64,000 nucleotides of DNA. It comes from Eunapius fragilis (Eukaryota > Porifera > Demospongiae > Spongillida > Spongillidae). Within the stretch, counting starts at the first letter, position 1; each line of letters begins with the position of its first letter. Made by a program: the position numbers and the translations under genes. The notes beneath the pieces were generated by a model. It made no database searches. It saw only the letters and a list, made by a program, of their open reading frames with translations, and was not told the origin of the DNA. This document shows, piece after piece, positions 1 through 9,363 of this stretch. Location of the stretch: assembly GCA_963681505.1 (NCBI GenBank), contig OY811971.1, forward strand, positions 4,538,545-4,602,544, given 5' to 3'.

Positions 1-1141
1 CGGGGAAGGGGCGCCTGGTGGGACAGGCACTTGTGGACAACCTGGATGTGAGGAAGATAGGCTTCACTGGGTCTACAGAAGTGGGCAAACAGATCATGAA
101 GAGGTGGGTGTGGTTTGGATGTGGCATTAGTGGGGAGTGATGTGTGCATATGATGTGTATCCATGGGCATAAGACCACACCCCCTCTCTTAATCCAGCTG
201 TGCGGTCAGCAATGCCAAGAAGGTGTCGCTTGAACTTGGGGGGAAATCCCCTCTGATCATCTTTGGGGATTGTGACCTGGACAAGGCTGTCAGGCAGGCA
301 AGTGAAATAAATGTGTTGCCATGGTTTCTTTCTTGCTCTGCTCCCATAATACGTTGCCATGGTTCCTTGGTAAACAGGGACTTCAGGCAGTCTTCTTTAA
401 CAAAGGGGAGAACTGCATTGCAGCTGGTAATGAGTGGGTGGAGCACAAGGGGTGTGGTTAGATCACTTTATTTCCTGTCTCCAGGACGACTGTTTGTGGA
501 GAGATGTATACATGATGCCTTTGTCACCAGAATGGTAAGGCTGCTAGCCCCACTCCATCCCTCTCACATTGTGTGCATGGGTTTATGTATGAATACTGTA
601 CCTTAAAGTACCCATTAGAGTTAAAGTTAGAGGCTGGTACTGTCTTTGTCAATACTTACAACAAGACTGACATAGCCGCCCCATTTGGTGGGTTCAAGCA
701 ATCTGGCTTTGGGAAGGACTTAGGTGAGAGACATTCCTTATAAGGGAACAATCAAAAATTACGTTTCACTCATGGGGTGAGGGAACACCATAAGGACCTT
801 TATTAATGTGATGTAATTTGGTAATGCTCCCCAAGGTGGGGGGTAATGTGTGGGGTTATGGGGGTAAAACGAGGGGGTAACGTGCAAGTTACATGTGGGT
901 AGCATGAGGTAGCATGTGGGGGGTCATGGGGGGTAATAACGTGGAAGTAACATGTGGGTAGCATGTGGGGGTCACATGAGAAGATGAGGGGTAACATGTG
1001 GGGGTAACATGAGAACATGAGGGGGTAACATGTGGGGGGAGGGGGGAAGGGTAGCATGTGGGTAACATGGTACGTCTCCTTTCAGGTGAAGAAGCTCTGC
1101 ACGAGTACCTGAATACAAAGGTCGTGACCTTTGAGTACTGA
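1..1141 (+). CDS. ALDH1L: 3' part of ALDH1L (10-formyltetrahydrofolate dehydrogenase), six exons, internal portion missing
   Basis: The ALDH1L enzyme oxidises 10-formyl-THF to THF and CO2 with NADP. Only the C-terminal aldehyde-dehydrogenase domain is present; the gene runs in from the left edge. Exons by splice sites and frame: 1-103, 198-297, 378-426, 485-534, 633-723, 1086-1141 (stop TGA). Visible motifs are [10 protein letters not shown] (coenzyme loop), LELGGKSP (general-base Glu), FFNKGENC (catalytic Cys), [20 protein letters not shown], and the C-terminal TFEY. The wording fits ALDH1L1/ALDH1L2 better than other ALDHs. The intron at 298-377 starts with GC (CAG/GCAAGT), a GC-AG intron. 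Between the exon ending FVTRM (534) and the one starting AGTVF (633) there are only 98 bases, whereas family members have about 125 further residues there, including the E-E-S-F-G-P stretch. Those exons are deleted or collapsed in the assembly, so the gene may be non-functional as shown. Confidence 0.88.
834..1070. repeat. G-rich minisatellite in the last ALDH1L intron
   Basis: Short irregular units built on 'gggtaacatgtggg' and 'taacatgaga' repeat along the intron between the last two ALDH1L exons. Open frames on the minus strand here are repeat translations and are not called as genes. Confidence 0.8.
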
Positions 1142-1560
1142 GGACAGAAGAAGTGTAGAACAATATGTGACTGTTTCTGTCTAATGCCTACCCCTTTCCC
1201 ATCCCAATTCCCTTAATTCAAATGACATTATTTTCGTTATACCTTTCGTACATTTGATATCAAAAGACACATGTGATTGCTAATAGTTTGATGTCATACC
1301 ATCACTACAGCAGTGGTGCCCAGGCCATAGGCCCAGGTGCCCAGACCACAGGCCACTGATATCGGTGACCCTGAGGGAGTGGCATTAAAGTTGATTATCA
1401 GGGGATGGAGGTGTATTGGGGAAGATGGAGGTGTACCGGGGGAGTTCTGTCATGGGTGGAGCCCCAGGAGCCAACGCTTTTCGCATCATTAGTCGAAAAT
1501 AGCGCATGCAGTTTAGATGTGAATTGTGTGCATCATGTACCTAACTCATTTGCATTTAAA
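1142..1560. other. ALDH1L downstream region, no feature seen
   Basis: No canonical AATAAA and no coding exon recognised. A short duplicated phrase 'gcccagg..ataggcccagg' occurs near 1318-1350. Confidence 0.5.
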
Positions 1561-1741
1561 GAAGTAAAGAAAAACATTCTCTAACGAGAAAGTTGGTGGG
1601 ATATAGGAACTGGAGGCAATGGTGGTGTTAAAAGGAAGGGAACAAGGTTTTGAGAAAAGGGTAATGAGACAAAAATCCTATATTTAGCATTTCTTTTGGT
1701 TCTGTTACATTTACACGTGCTCAATATAGGATTTTTGTATA
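1561..1741. mobile_element. MITE-1 family copy, 3' truncated
   Basis: Begins with the family terminal repeat (GTAAAGAAAAACATTC...GAGAAAGTTGGTGG), runs through the left arm and the loop, and stops shortly after the start of the right arm, at a poly-C run. It is closely related to the full copy at 14466-14747. Confidence 0.8.
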
Positions 1742-1925
1742 TATACAGTCCCCCCCCCCCCCCCCCCCCCATTTGAATTCAAGAAATATAAAAAATTTAG
1801 ATGTTAAATGTGAAGCGGAAACCAGCTGTCATTGCGACCGCCTTTTGTGTGGGAGGTGGTCGTTTCTATAGCTATTGGTAGCTAGGTACGCGTACATACC
1901 TAGCAACCAATAGGCGCTAGGCCGT

Positions 1926-2310
1926 GTATCTGAACCTGCGTCAGCAGGTTCAATATAGGATTGATTGAGGAATGATGAATGTCGTTAAAAATTTTAAATC
2001 GCGTCGGGAGGGACAACGGAGAAACGGATCACTTATCTCGTTGCAGCAATCGAACGACAACACCAAGATCTACGTTTTCATGCTAGTTTCATATCATTAA
2101 ACTATGCGCTTCCAGACAAACAAAGAACCTGCTTCTCGTGCCCATTCCCAAAAAAATTGTTCGTCGTCGTCGTCGTCGTCTTCCTTAGGAAGGTATAACT
2201 CGAGCTACGAACGGTTTTAAAGAACGAAAATAGTACCAATCTCTTCAGAATTTACCGGCACGTTATCCTAGCATGTCATTTGGACACATATCACATCTAG
2301 AAAGAAACTA
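1926..2310. mobile_element. Hairpin-terminated element family (HTE), copy A, one end only
   Basis: The outer tip is a palindrome, TGAACCTGC-GTCA-GCAGGTTCA, followed by ATATAGGA and ATGAATGTC.TTAAAAA, the layout shared by all HTE ends in this window. The body extends right, with a GTC/GAC triplet run at about 2160-2183. The same sequence is present in reverse complement at 60590-60982. Homology stops near 2310, so this copy is truncated. Confidence 0.75.
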
Positions 2311-2403
2311 CAGCGAGAAATACCCTATTTTGTTGCAAGTTCTATGGCCATCTAGCAAGTTCTAGCAAGTTCTTAATAAAAAAAAGAAAAAAAAACTTAT
2401 GAA

Positions 2404-2700
2404 ACAAGTAAATAAAAACATTCTCTAACGAGAAAGTTGGTGGGCATATAGGATTGACAATGTTGGTGTAAAAAGCACGGAAACAAGTGTGACAGAAATG
2501 TTACTGGAAAATTGAAATAGGCCTATATTTAGCCCAGTCACATTTAGGCAGCGCACGCCTGAGAAAATGGGCTAAATATAGGCCTATTTCAATTTTCCAG
2601 TAACATTTCTGTCACACTTGTTTCCGTGCTTTTTACACCAACATTATCAATCCTATATGCCCACCAACTTTCTCGTTAGAGAATGTTTTTATTTACTTGT
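2404..2700. mobile_element. MITE-1 family, full-length foldback element with 132-bp arms
   Basis: Left arm 2404-2535 and right arm 2569-2700 are reverse complements over 132 bases with one mismatch that I can find (near 2455). The loop is 33 bases. No open frame of note. The near-identity of the arms suggests a young insertion or recent arm conversion. No clear target duplication seen. Confidence 0.92.
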
Positions 2701-3822
2701 ATAAATGAGTTACGCGGACGTACGTACGTACGATGGAAATTATGCTATTAGACTAGCGTGTCCCCGTGAAAAATCACGGGTTGATAATTCGTCTCGCTGT
2801 TATTCGTCTGGCTATTCATTTGCCAGATGAACAGTTGGTCTACCTCCTAGCTCCTCTATTTTTTACCGGCTGTTTTACCAAATGTTGCATATCACCTGTT
2901 TTAACATACGGTTACTACGCAACCTCTATAACATGCCCGCGCAATTTCAGGTAGTAACTACATGTTCTCGGCCTGTACGATGAGACTTGAGAGTGAACCA
3001 CAATGGCGTTGCGTTCGGTACTTATGCAGTTCCCCCTCCCACTTTGAATTCAAGAAATATTGAAAAAAATTTAGATATTAAATGTGAAGAGTGGAAACCA
3101 GCTGTCATTGCGACCGCCTTTTGTGTGGGAGGTGGTCGTTCCTATTGGTAGCTAGGTACGCGTACATACCTAGCAACCAATAGGCGCTAGGCCGAGTATA
3201 TAAATGAGACGTACGTCCGTGTACGTACGTACGATGGAAATTATAGTATTAGTTAAAAAATATACGAACACGTTTTACGAATTATTGTATAACTAGCGTG
3301 TCCCAGTGAAAAATCACGGGTTGATTATTCGTCTCGCTGTTATTCGTCTCGCTATTCATTTGCCAGATGAACAGTTGGTCTACCTCCTAGCTCCTCTTTT
3401 TTTACCGGCTGTTTTACCAAATGTTGCATATATAATCTATCACCTGTTCTAACAGACGGTTACTACGCAACCTCTGTAAACATGCATATGCCCGCGCAAT
3501 ATCAGATAGTAACTATACATGTTCTCGGCCTGTAAGATGAGACTCGAGAGTGAACCACAATAGCGTATGCAGTTCCCCCCCCTCCCCTCCACTTTGAATT
3601 CAAGAAATATTGAAAAAATTTAGATATTCAATGTGAAGTGGAAACCAGCTGTCATTGCGACCGCCTTTTGTGTGGGAGCTGGTCGTTCCTATTGGTAGCT
3701 AGGTACGCGTACATACCTAGCAACCAATAGGCGCTAGGCCGAGTATATAAATGAGTTACGCGGCGGCGGACGTACGTACGTACGGACGTACGTACGTACG
3801 ATGGAAATTATAGTATTAGATT

Positions 3823-4404
3823 TTTTAATGATCGATTATTAATACTGGCAAGTGCCCCCTCCCACCCCCCCCCCCCCCCCCCCCCCCACCCCTCCGCTTC
3901 AATTATCGTCACGAGCATGCAGACGCCCGCTTTTGTTTGGTAAGGAACGCGGGAGAATTATTATACGTCGTCTGCTCTCCTCTTTGTTTGCACAATTCTA
4001 AATATACGTAAATGTCGCCGTGGGAACGCTTCTATTTAACACTACGCATTACGTAATGATTACGTATGTAAGTTTTAAGCTTTATTCATATATCCGATAC
4101 TTGAAGATATTCTAAAGCGATTGAGCGCTCTTCAATCCGGAGTTATACTCACCCGAGAAGAAGACGACGACGACGGAGAAGATTTGGCCTGGGGACGAGG
4201 TAAAACACGAACTTTTTTGTTCTCTTAAAGCAAACAGTTTGAAGACTGGAATAAAACATTAAAATGACCGTATTTGCCTTCTGGTTCGATAGCAACAAAG
4301 AGCAACACTATCCGTTTCTTGGTATGCGAGTTATACGCGGGGCGCGTTTTTTAATGATTTCACGACCCGGGCCAATTTCTATATAGGAACTACTATCGTA
4401 GTTC
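3823..4404. mobile_element. HTE family copy C, left-truncated
   Basis: Matches the right two-thirds of copy B (14128-15664), including GAAGAAGACGACGACGAC, the block starting 'atgaccgtatttgcc', and the terminal palindrome GGAACTAC-TATC-GTAGTTCC at about 4386-4405. It contains a long C run at about 3866-3888. At the point where copy B carries an inserted 318-bp element, this copy is uninterrupted (around 4155-4175) and so serves as the empty site. Confidence 0.78.
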
Positions 4405-4597
4405 CTGACAAAGTCAAGTATCCGCGAAAAAGGTTGCATCAAATTATTTGATAAGAGATTCCGATTCCTCTACAACTTCTTTTTTCTTATGCACTTGAAA
4501 TTGACCGGAGTTACAACGGTATATATGCGTACATGTATATTTCATTTGCATCAACGTCGGCGCTAAAAAAATGCGTTAAGTCCATTAGGTGCAAGCA

Positions 4598-4927
4598 TAG
4601 TCTCGTCCCCAGACCCAACGGACGCAGCTGCGGATGGATTACATCACCGCTACGCGTGATTACGTCTTGATTCATCGCGAGCGCGCGTGACAGTCACGCG
4701 AAAAATGCTAATTAGTGCATTGCGGCAATCTGATTGGTAGGATGAAATTCCTACCTGGTTGGCCCCGATTTTGTTGCCAATTTCCCCAGACCCTATACTG
4801 ACGCGTAGCGGTGATGTAATCCATCCGCAGCTGCGTCCGTTGGGTCTGGGAGGGACGTGACCTACTGACGCGTAGCGGTGATGTAATCCATCCGCAGCTG
4901 CGTCCGTTGGGTCTGGGGACGAGACTA
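4598..4927. mobile_element. 330-bp TIR element with perfect 9-bp target duplication
   Basis: The target duplication GTGCAAGCA is at 4589-4597 and 4928-4936. The terminal repeats start TAGTCTCGTCCCCAGACCC and extend about 60 bases. The right-hand repeat occurs twice (about 4800-4850 and 4862-4927), an internal duplication. A 9-bp duplication is typical of Mutator-like elements, but no transposase is present, so the superfamily is inference. A second member is at 15118-15435. Small minus-strand open frames here are just the repeats. Confidence 0.9.
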
Positions 4928-4936
4928 GTGCAAGCA

Positions 4937-5408
4937 CGCGGCTGACTGATAGGAACAAGTCCTGGACGGCCGGCTGACTGGATTAGACCCCTGACGGTCA
5001 CGGTCACGGCCAGAAATGGCCGGCACTAGTCATGGCCAACCGTCTGCAGCCTATCCGACACGGCCACGGCCATTCCTGACCACTGACGGAGCCTGGATTT
5101 TGTTATAGGGGGCCAACTTAATGGGAGGGACACTCCCTCCCGAGTCCCGACGGGACCAGCTAATGCGTGTTGGTTTCTGGTGCAGATGCCAGAAGCGAAA
5201 AGCTCTTGCTATTACATTTTATCATCGTGCATGGAATCCACGGATAATATAACTTCTATACTAGTACTGATGCAGAATCATTGAACCATGTTTTATTCCT
5301 CCTGGCTTTAATTTGTGACTGTGATAACATGAAAAATTGTGATGGGAATAAAATAATAAATAAATGAAGTAGTTGGTTTGATGATTTACTACGCAATTAC
5401 TCAGTGGA
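4937..5408. other. No gene seen
   Basis: Contains short repeats of the phrase 'cggtcacggcc' around 4990-5070. Nothing else recognised. Confidence 0.5.
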
Positions 5409-5711
5409 TCACATCGTTTCCCTTCTCTTCCCAAACTGTGTGGCAAAGTAGTAAATGGCTTGAGTGAATGAAGTGTCACTGTTATCTGCTTTGAGAATAG
5501 CATCCACCAGGTCATTTTCTACAAGCATGGTCAATAGATTCAATGGTAGACCTGAGGCTGTTCTTAACAATTTCAATCCAGAGAAGTTCCTCTCACATGC
5601 TGAGGAGTAAGGCAGCACACTTACAAGAACATACAAACGCTGAGTAAGCGGGTAGCTGCCTGACTTGGTATGCAGCCATTTGTACATGTCATTCGTTTTC
5701 ATCTCTGACAA
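5409..5711 (-). pseudogene. hAT transposase C-terminal (dimerisation) fragment
   Basis: About 100 residues remain. The core VLPYSSACERNFSGLKLLRT followed by LLTMLVENDLVDAI corresponds to the hAT dimerisation signature (S-A-x-x-E-R-x-F-S-x-L-K, then N-x-L-x-x-L-x-x-x-x-x-L). The frame ends with a normal-looking stop at the low-coordinate side. Upstream (5712-5830) only degenerate, stop-containing coding sequence remains, so the transposase is truncated and inactive. Family assignment is from motif memory. Confidence 0.75.
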
Positions 5712-6985
5712 TTCAGTTGCTTTTGCACCATTGTATTCTCAGTAATCATTAGCTCTACTTCAGTTGACAACATTCCACGTTCAGTGTCATTGTAAGCAGT
5801 CTTAGCAGTGCTTCCCTTGAGGCCGTAGTTTGGCGAACAGATGAATGCAGTCATTTGCTAGCTCCCCAGACTACAGAGGTAGAGGCATTGGTTCCATTTG
5901 GTATTTCGGGGGCCGAAGCAACACCTATAAATATAATCACCTTTGTTACATATATGCCTCTACCTCTGGCTCTTTTATCTTCGCCGTACAAGTAAATCCA
6001 AACTTAATGAACGATATAGTAATGTACGTGCACCTTGAATGCAGGGAGCCTTGGACGCATTGTACCACAGCGCGACCTCCAGGGCCACCGTAGGACGAAG
6101 CCATGGCTTGTCCAAACTATCTATTTTAGGAAAAATTTGGCGTCATTGTGAAGTAAATATTTTTAACCCCTTACGGAAGGCAGTATTAATCAAGAGAGGA
6201 GTGACGCGTTCGACAAAGTAATTAGAGGACTGGAGGCACACAGGCTGCTAAAAACATGTACGTGTGCATACACATATTTAGGGGAGGGGGGGGGGGGGGG
6301 GGCCAGGCGCTGACGTCACTGTACAAGGTGAAATCGCAGGGGGGGCCAAGCCCCCTCCAGCCCCCCCCCACCCTAGCTCCGCCACTGTTCCTGACCGCCA
6401 TAACCGTTAAATCTCGAGTTTAGCGGTCACGGTCGGCTGTCAACCGCGCACTACTGTTTCAATACATTGAAACGTGGGTCAAAAAGACCTACGCCCAGAA
6501 ATATTGAAATGGCTGCGTGTGCTTAGCAACGAAATATTGCAATCGAACAACGTTGGAATGTGCGCTACTCTTTTTTAACACAACACTTGGTAGCATATTT
6601 GACGCTGTTTTATGGTTATAAATCTTGTACTCTATCCAACACCACAAGTACCATGATCGTAGCTTAAGCCAATCGAACACTGTGCGACTTAAAACATATA
6701 CACTTTTAGCGGTACGTCGTTACTCATTGGCTTGTGTACAAACTGAGGAAGTTTTCTGGCTCCAACGGCGCATAGCGTTGTATTGTACATGGAATGAACT
6801 TGAAAATTTTTTTGTTTTCTAAGTGGCTCTGTTATACGTTTTGAAGTTAACAGTTCGTGCACGAGACCTAGCAACATGGTCAAAACGGTTAATCAGTATG
6901 GTACTACGTTATAGTTTTGCACGGACTGTTTTATACAACAGACACTGGCATTTTAGAAAATGAAAGGTTCTAATGTCCATGCATG
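5712..6985. other. Unassigned sequence with one small inverted repeat and a G-run element end
   Basis: An inverted repeat, CAGAGGTAGAGGC / GCCTCTACCTCTG, spans about 5872-5970. At 6280-6390 a run of about 20 G is followed by '..gctccgccactg', the type of end seen on several C/G-rich transposons here. No gene recognised. Confidence 0.5.
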
Positions 6986-6989
6986 CTTG

Positions 6990-7770
6990 AATGGCCTCAC
7001 ATACTCAGCCCTGACCCCATGTATAACCAGCCCTACCCCCACAACCCAACCCTGACCCCAGGCACAACCAGCCCTGACACCATGCACAACCAGACCTGTC
7101 CCCATCCACAATCAGCCCTACCCTCAGAACCAATCCTGGGCCTATGCACAACCATGCAGCCCTGACACCATGCACGCACGACCCACAACCAGCTCTGGCC
7201 CACAACCATGCCTCACAACCAGCTCTGGTCCCACACCAACCCTGGGCCCATGTACAACTGTGCTACCCTGACCACGTGAATGCACAACCCCACAACCAGC
7301 CCTGGTTCCACAACCAGCCCTGGCTCCACAACCAGCTCTGGCTCCACAATCAGACCTGGCCCCACAACCATCTGGCTCCATGCCGGACCCACAACTGGCT
7401 CTGGCTCCACAACCAGCCCTGGCCCCACCCACAACCAGCTATGGCACCACAACCAGCACTGGCTCCACAGCTAGCTCTGGGTCTAGGTCCCACAACCAGC
7501 TCTGGCTCCACAACCAGCCCTGGCCCCATAACCAGCTCTGGCACCACAACCAGCTCTGGCTCCACAACCAGCTCTGGCACCACAACCAGCTCTGGCACCA
7601 CAACCAGCCCTGGCCCCATAGTGGGCCCTGGCTCTACAACCAGTACTGGTACCACAACCCGCTCTGGCTCCATGCCGGACCCACAACCAGCTCTGGCCCC
7701 ACAACCAGCTCTGGTCAGCACTAGCTCTGGCTCCTCAACCAGATGCGAGCTCTGGTGAGCACTGCTCTGG
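6990..7770. repeat. 18-bp minisatellite (CAACCAGCTCTGGCNCCA type)
   Basis: Units of about 18 bases, 'ccacaaccagctctggct' with variants, repeat about 35-40 times. Because 18 is divisible by three, several frames stay open on both strands; no splice or start context supports translation. Confidence 0.9.
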
Positions 7771-7945
7771 CTCCTCAACCAGATGCACACAACCATACAG
7801 CTAGCTGTATGCACAACCAGCTCTCAGCGGCTCTTAAAAAACTTCTTAAGGATGATTTAGATATATATAAAATATTATGAATAATTGTAATTGTGTTTTT
7901 TTTCCCTGTATTCCTGTGCATGCATATAGCTGTGATCTGTCTATA

Positions 7946-7999
7946 TGTGTGTGTGTGTGTGCATGTGTGTGTGCATGTGTGTGCGTGTGCGTGTGTGTG
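7946..7999. repeat. (TG)n / TGCA microsatellite
   Basis: TG-rich tract with interspersed GCATG. Confidence 0.9.
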
Positions 8000-9299
8000 G
8001 TAAGGAATTAATGGACAAACGTATGTATTTATATGCCATTGTATTAACATGCATGCATGTTGCATGTGTAGGGGGGCGTGTCATTAAGTCAGGTCCAAGC
8101 GACCGGGAGGGTATAAAGTACAGTCAACTGTGAGCTTTGAACAATCGCATAGTACTTTGAATGCAATAAAGTGCATCCACAATATGAAGGAAAGCATTCT
8201 CTCGAGACAGCGTTGTGTCGTATTCCAGTCTACCATGCAAAAAAGTCGAATACTCGTACTTTTTGTGCTCGAAAAACTAGTAAGATTATAACAGAGCCAC
8301 TTTGAAATGTATCTTGACACATAGAACAATGTCAGCACGTAATGTAGGATGGTGTGGCATGTCTCGAAAAACTTCCAGACGGGAACACTTTGAATCAGAC
8401 TAACAGTAGTCTTCCGCACCAATTGCACATGCGTACAATAGAAACACCTCCCCGCGGAGTATAAAAAACTTTCTGCATCTGAATTAGGTACGTATGTGTA
8501 CAGAAAGGTCCTTTCTACATGCCTAGACTCTCTATGTTGCTGCATTTCATTCTGGTTGTGCAAAAAGTGGCTCCAAACAATGCACTAAGATAATGAGTTT
8601 AATGACGCCATTTTTCCGGCATGTTTAGCATTTGTTCCAATTATACCCTTTTTGACCCACTCGGAACAATAGTGCCGCCAAGGGCTGGAATTAATTACCT
8701 GCACTGATGTACAAGCTTCCATGTATAGCCAGTAAATTGATGCGTGTAAATAATTATGGATTTTACTTCAATAATGAAAAAAGCATGCTGAACAGCTTTA
8801 TTTAGTATAAACAACGGGCAGGGAGGTACGAAAGGGTATATGTTTAGACACAATTTATAAAGTAAATCATTTTGTGGTGGGTAAGTATCTACCCAGGACG
8901 GCTCTTGAGATGGCTCGGACCAGGGTGAAGTTCAGCCTGCCATATATTTCAGCATTTGTCCAAATTGCCCCAAAGTTACCATACATGTATTAGCTATGGA
9001 TGCATATGTCCATGAGGTTACTTGTACATATGTGGCTACATGTTACACTTGTTATGCAGAGAGTACTTCAACACACCAGAGGATCGATGCTTACACTTGT
9101 GGGTAGGTGAGAGGGTGGAGCGGTTATGGGGGTGTAACATGGATTAGAAGAAACCTTCTAAGTGTCGTAGTATGTTACGCTGGGATGCGGAGGCGGAATT
9201 CTCGCTATATCTATGAATATAATTGTGTGGCTTTGCAGTTTTACCGCTCGGAAAGCGTGACTAAACCAAAGACAGCTCTAGCCCTTACAGCACGCGAGG
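8000..9299. other. Region upstream of the 2A/death-domain gene
   Basis: No confident coding exon or element. A minus-strand frame at 8084-8563 and a plus-strand frame at 9107-9583 are open but show no domain. Promoter elements cannot be identified with confidence. Confidence 0.4.
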
Positions 9300-9363
9300 A
9301 TGGGTGTAGACTTGCAGACATACAGAGCTTACATTGGAACCTTTATCAGTTTAAAAAATGCAA
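9300..9363 (+). CDS. Exon 1, start and YRxxIGxF-type leader
   Basis: ATG at 9300 has A at -3 and G at +4. It encodes MGVDLQTYRAYIGTF and a few more residues. A donor (A/GTATGA) at 9363/9364 leaves phase 1. Joined to the acceptor at 9535 (TACAG), the codon completes in frame with the 2A exon. I recall similar Y-R-x-R-I-G-x-F segments just before 2A peptides in other invertebrate proteins; this cannot be checked here. If this exon is wrong, translation could start at the ATG at 9544. Confidence 0.5.

Larger units (their letters stand above)
1780..3822. repeat. Tandem array of ~500-bp units, interrupted by transposons
   Basis: Units start near 2701, 3200 and 3747 (partial), with a left partial unit at about 1780-1925. 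Each unit runs from 'ataaatgag..cgtacgtacg' through a conserved block ending '...aggcgctaggccgagtat'. Inside each unit is a short hairpin, CTATTGGT..CTAGGTA / TACCTAG..ACCAATAG. Copies differ by small indels and substitutions. Two elements (1926-2310 and 2404-2700) sit between the partial unit and the first full unit. Short open frames here (for example 2766-2954) are not supported as genes. Confidence 0.8.

Noticed and set aside
6990-7770. CRISPR-like array
   Set aside because: Units are contiguous and degenerate with no spacers, in a eukaryotic context.
7144-7814. Thr/Ser/Gly-rich and Pro/His-rich open frames on both strands
   Set aside because: An 18-bp minisatellite; no signal peptide, splice sites or homologous domain.
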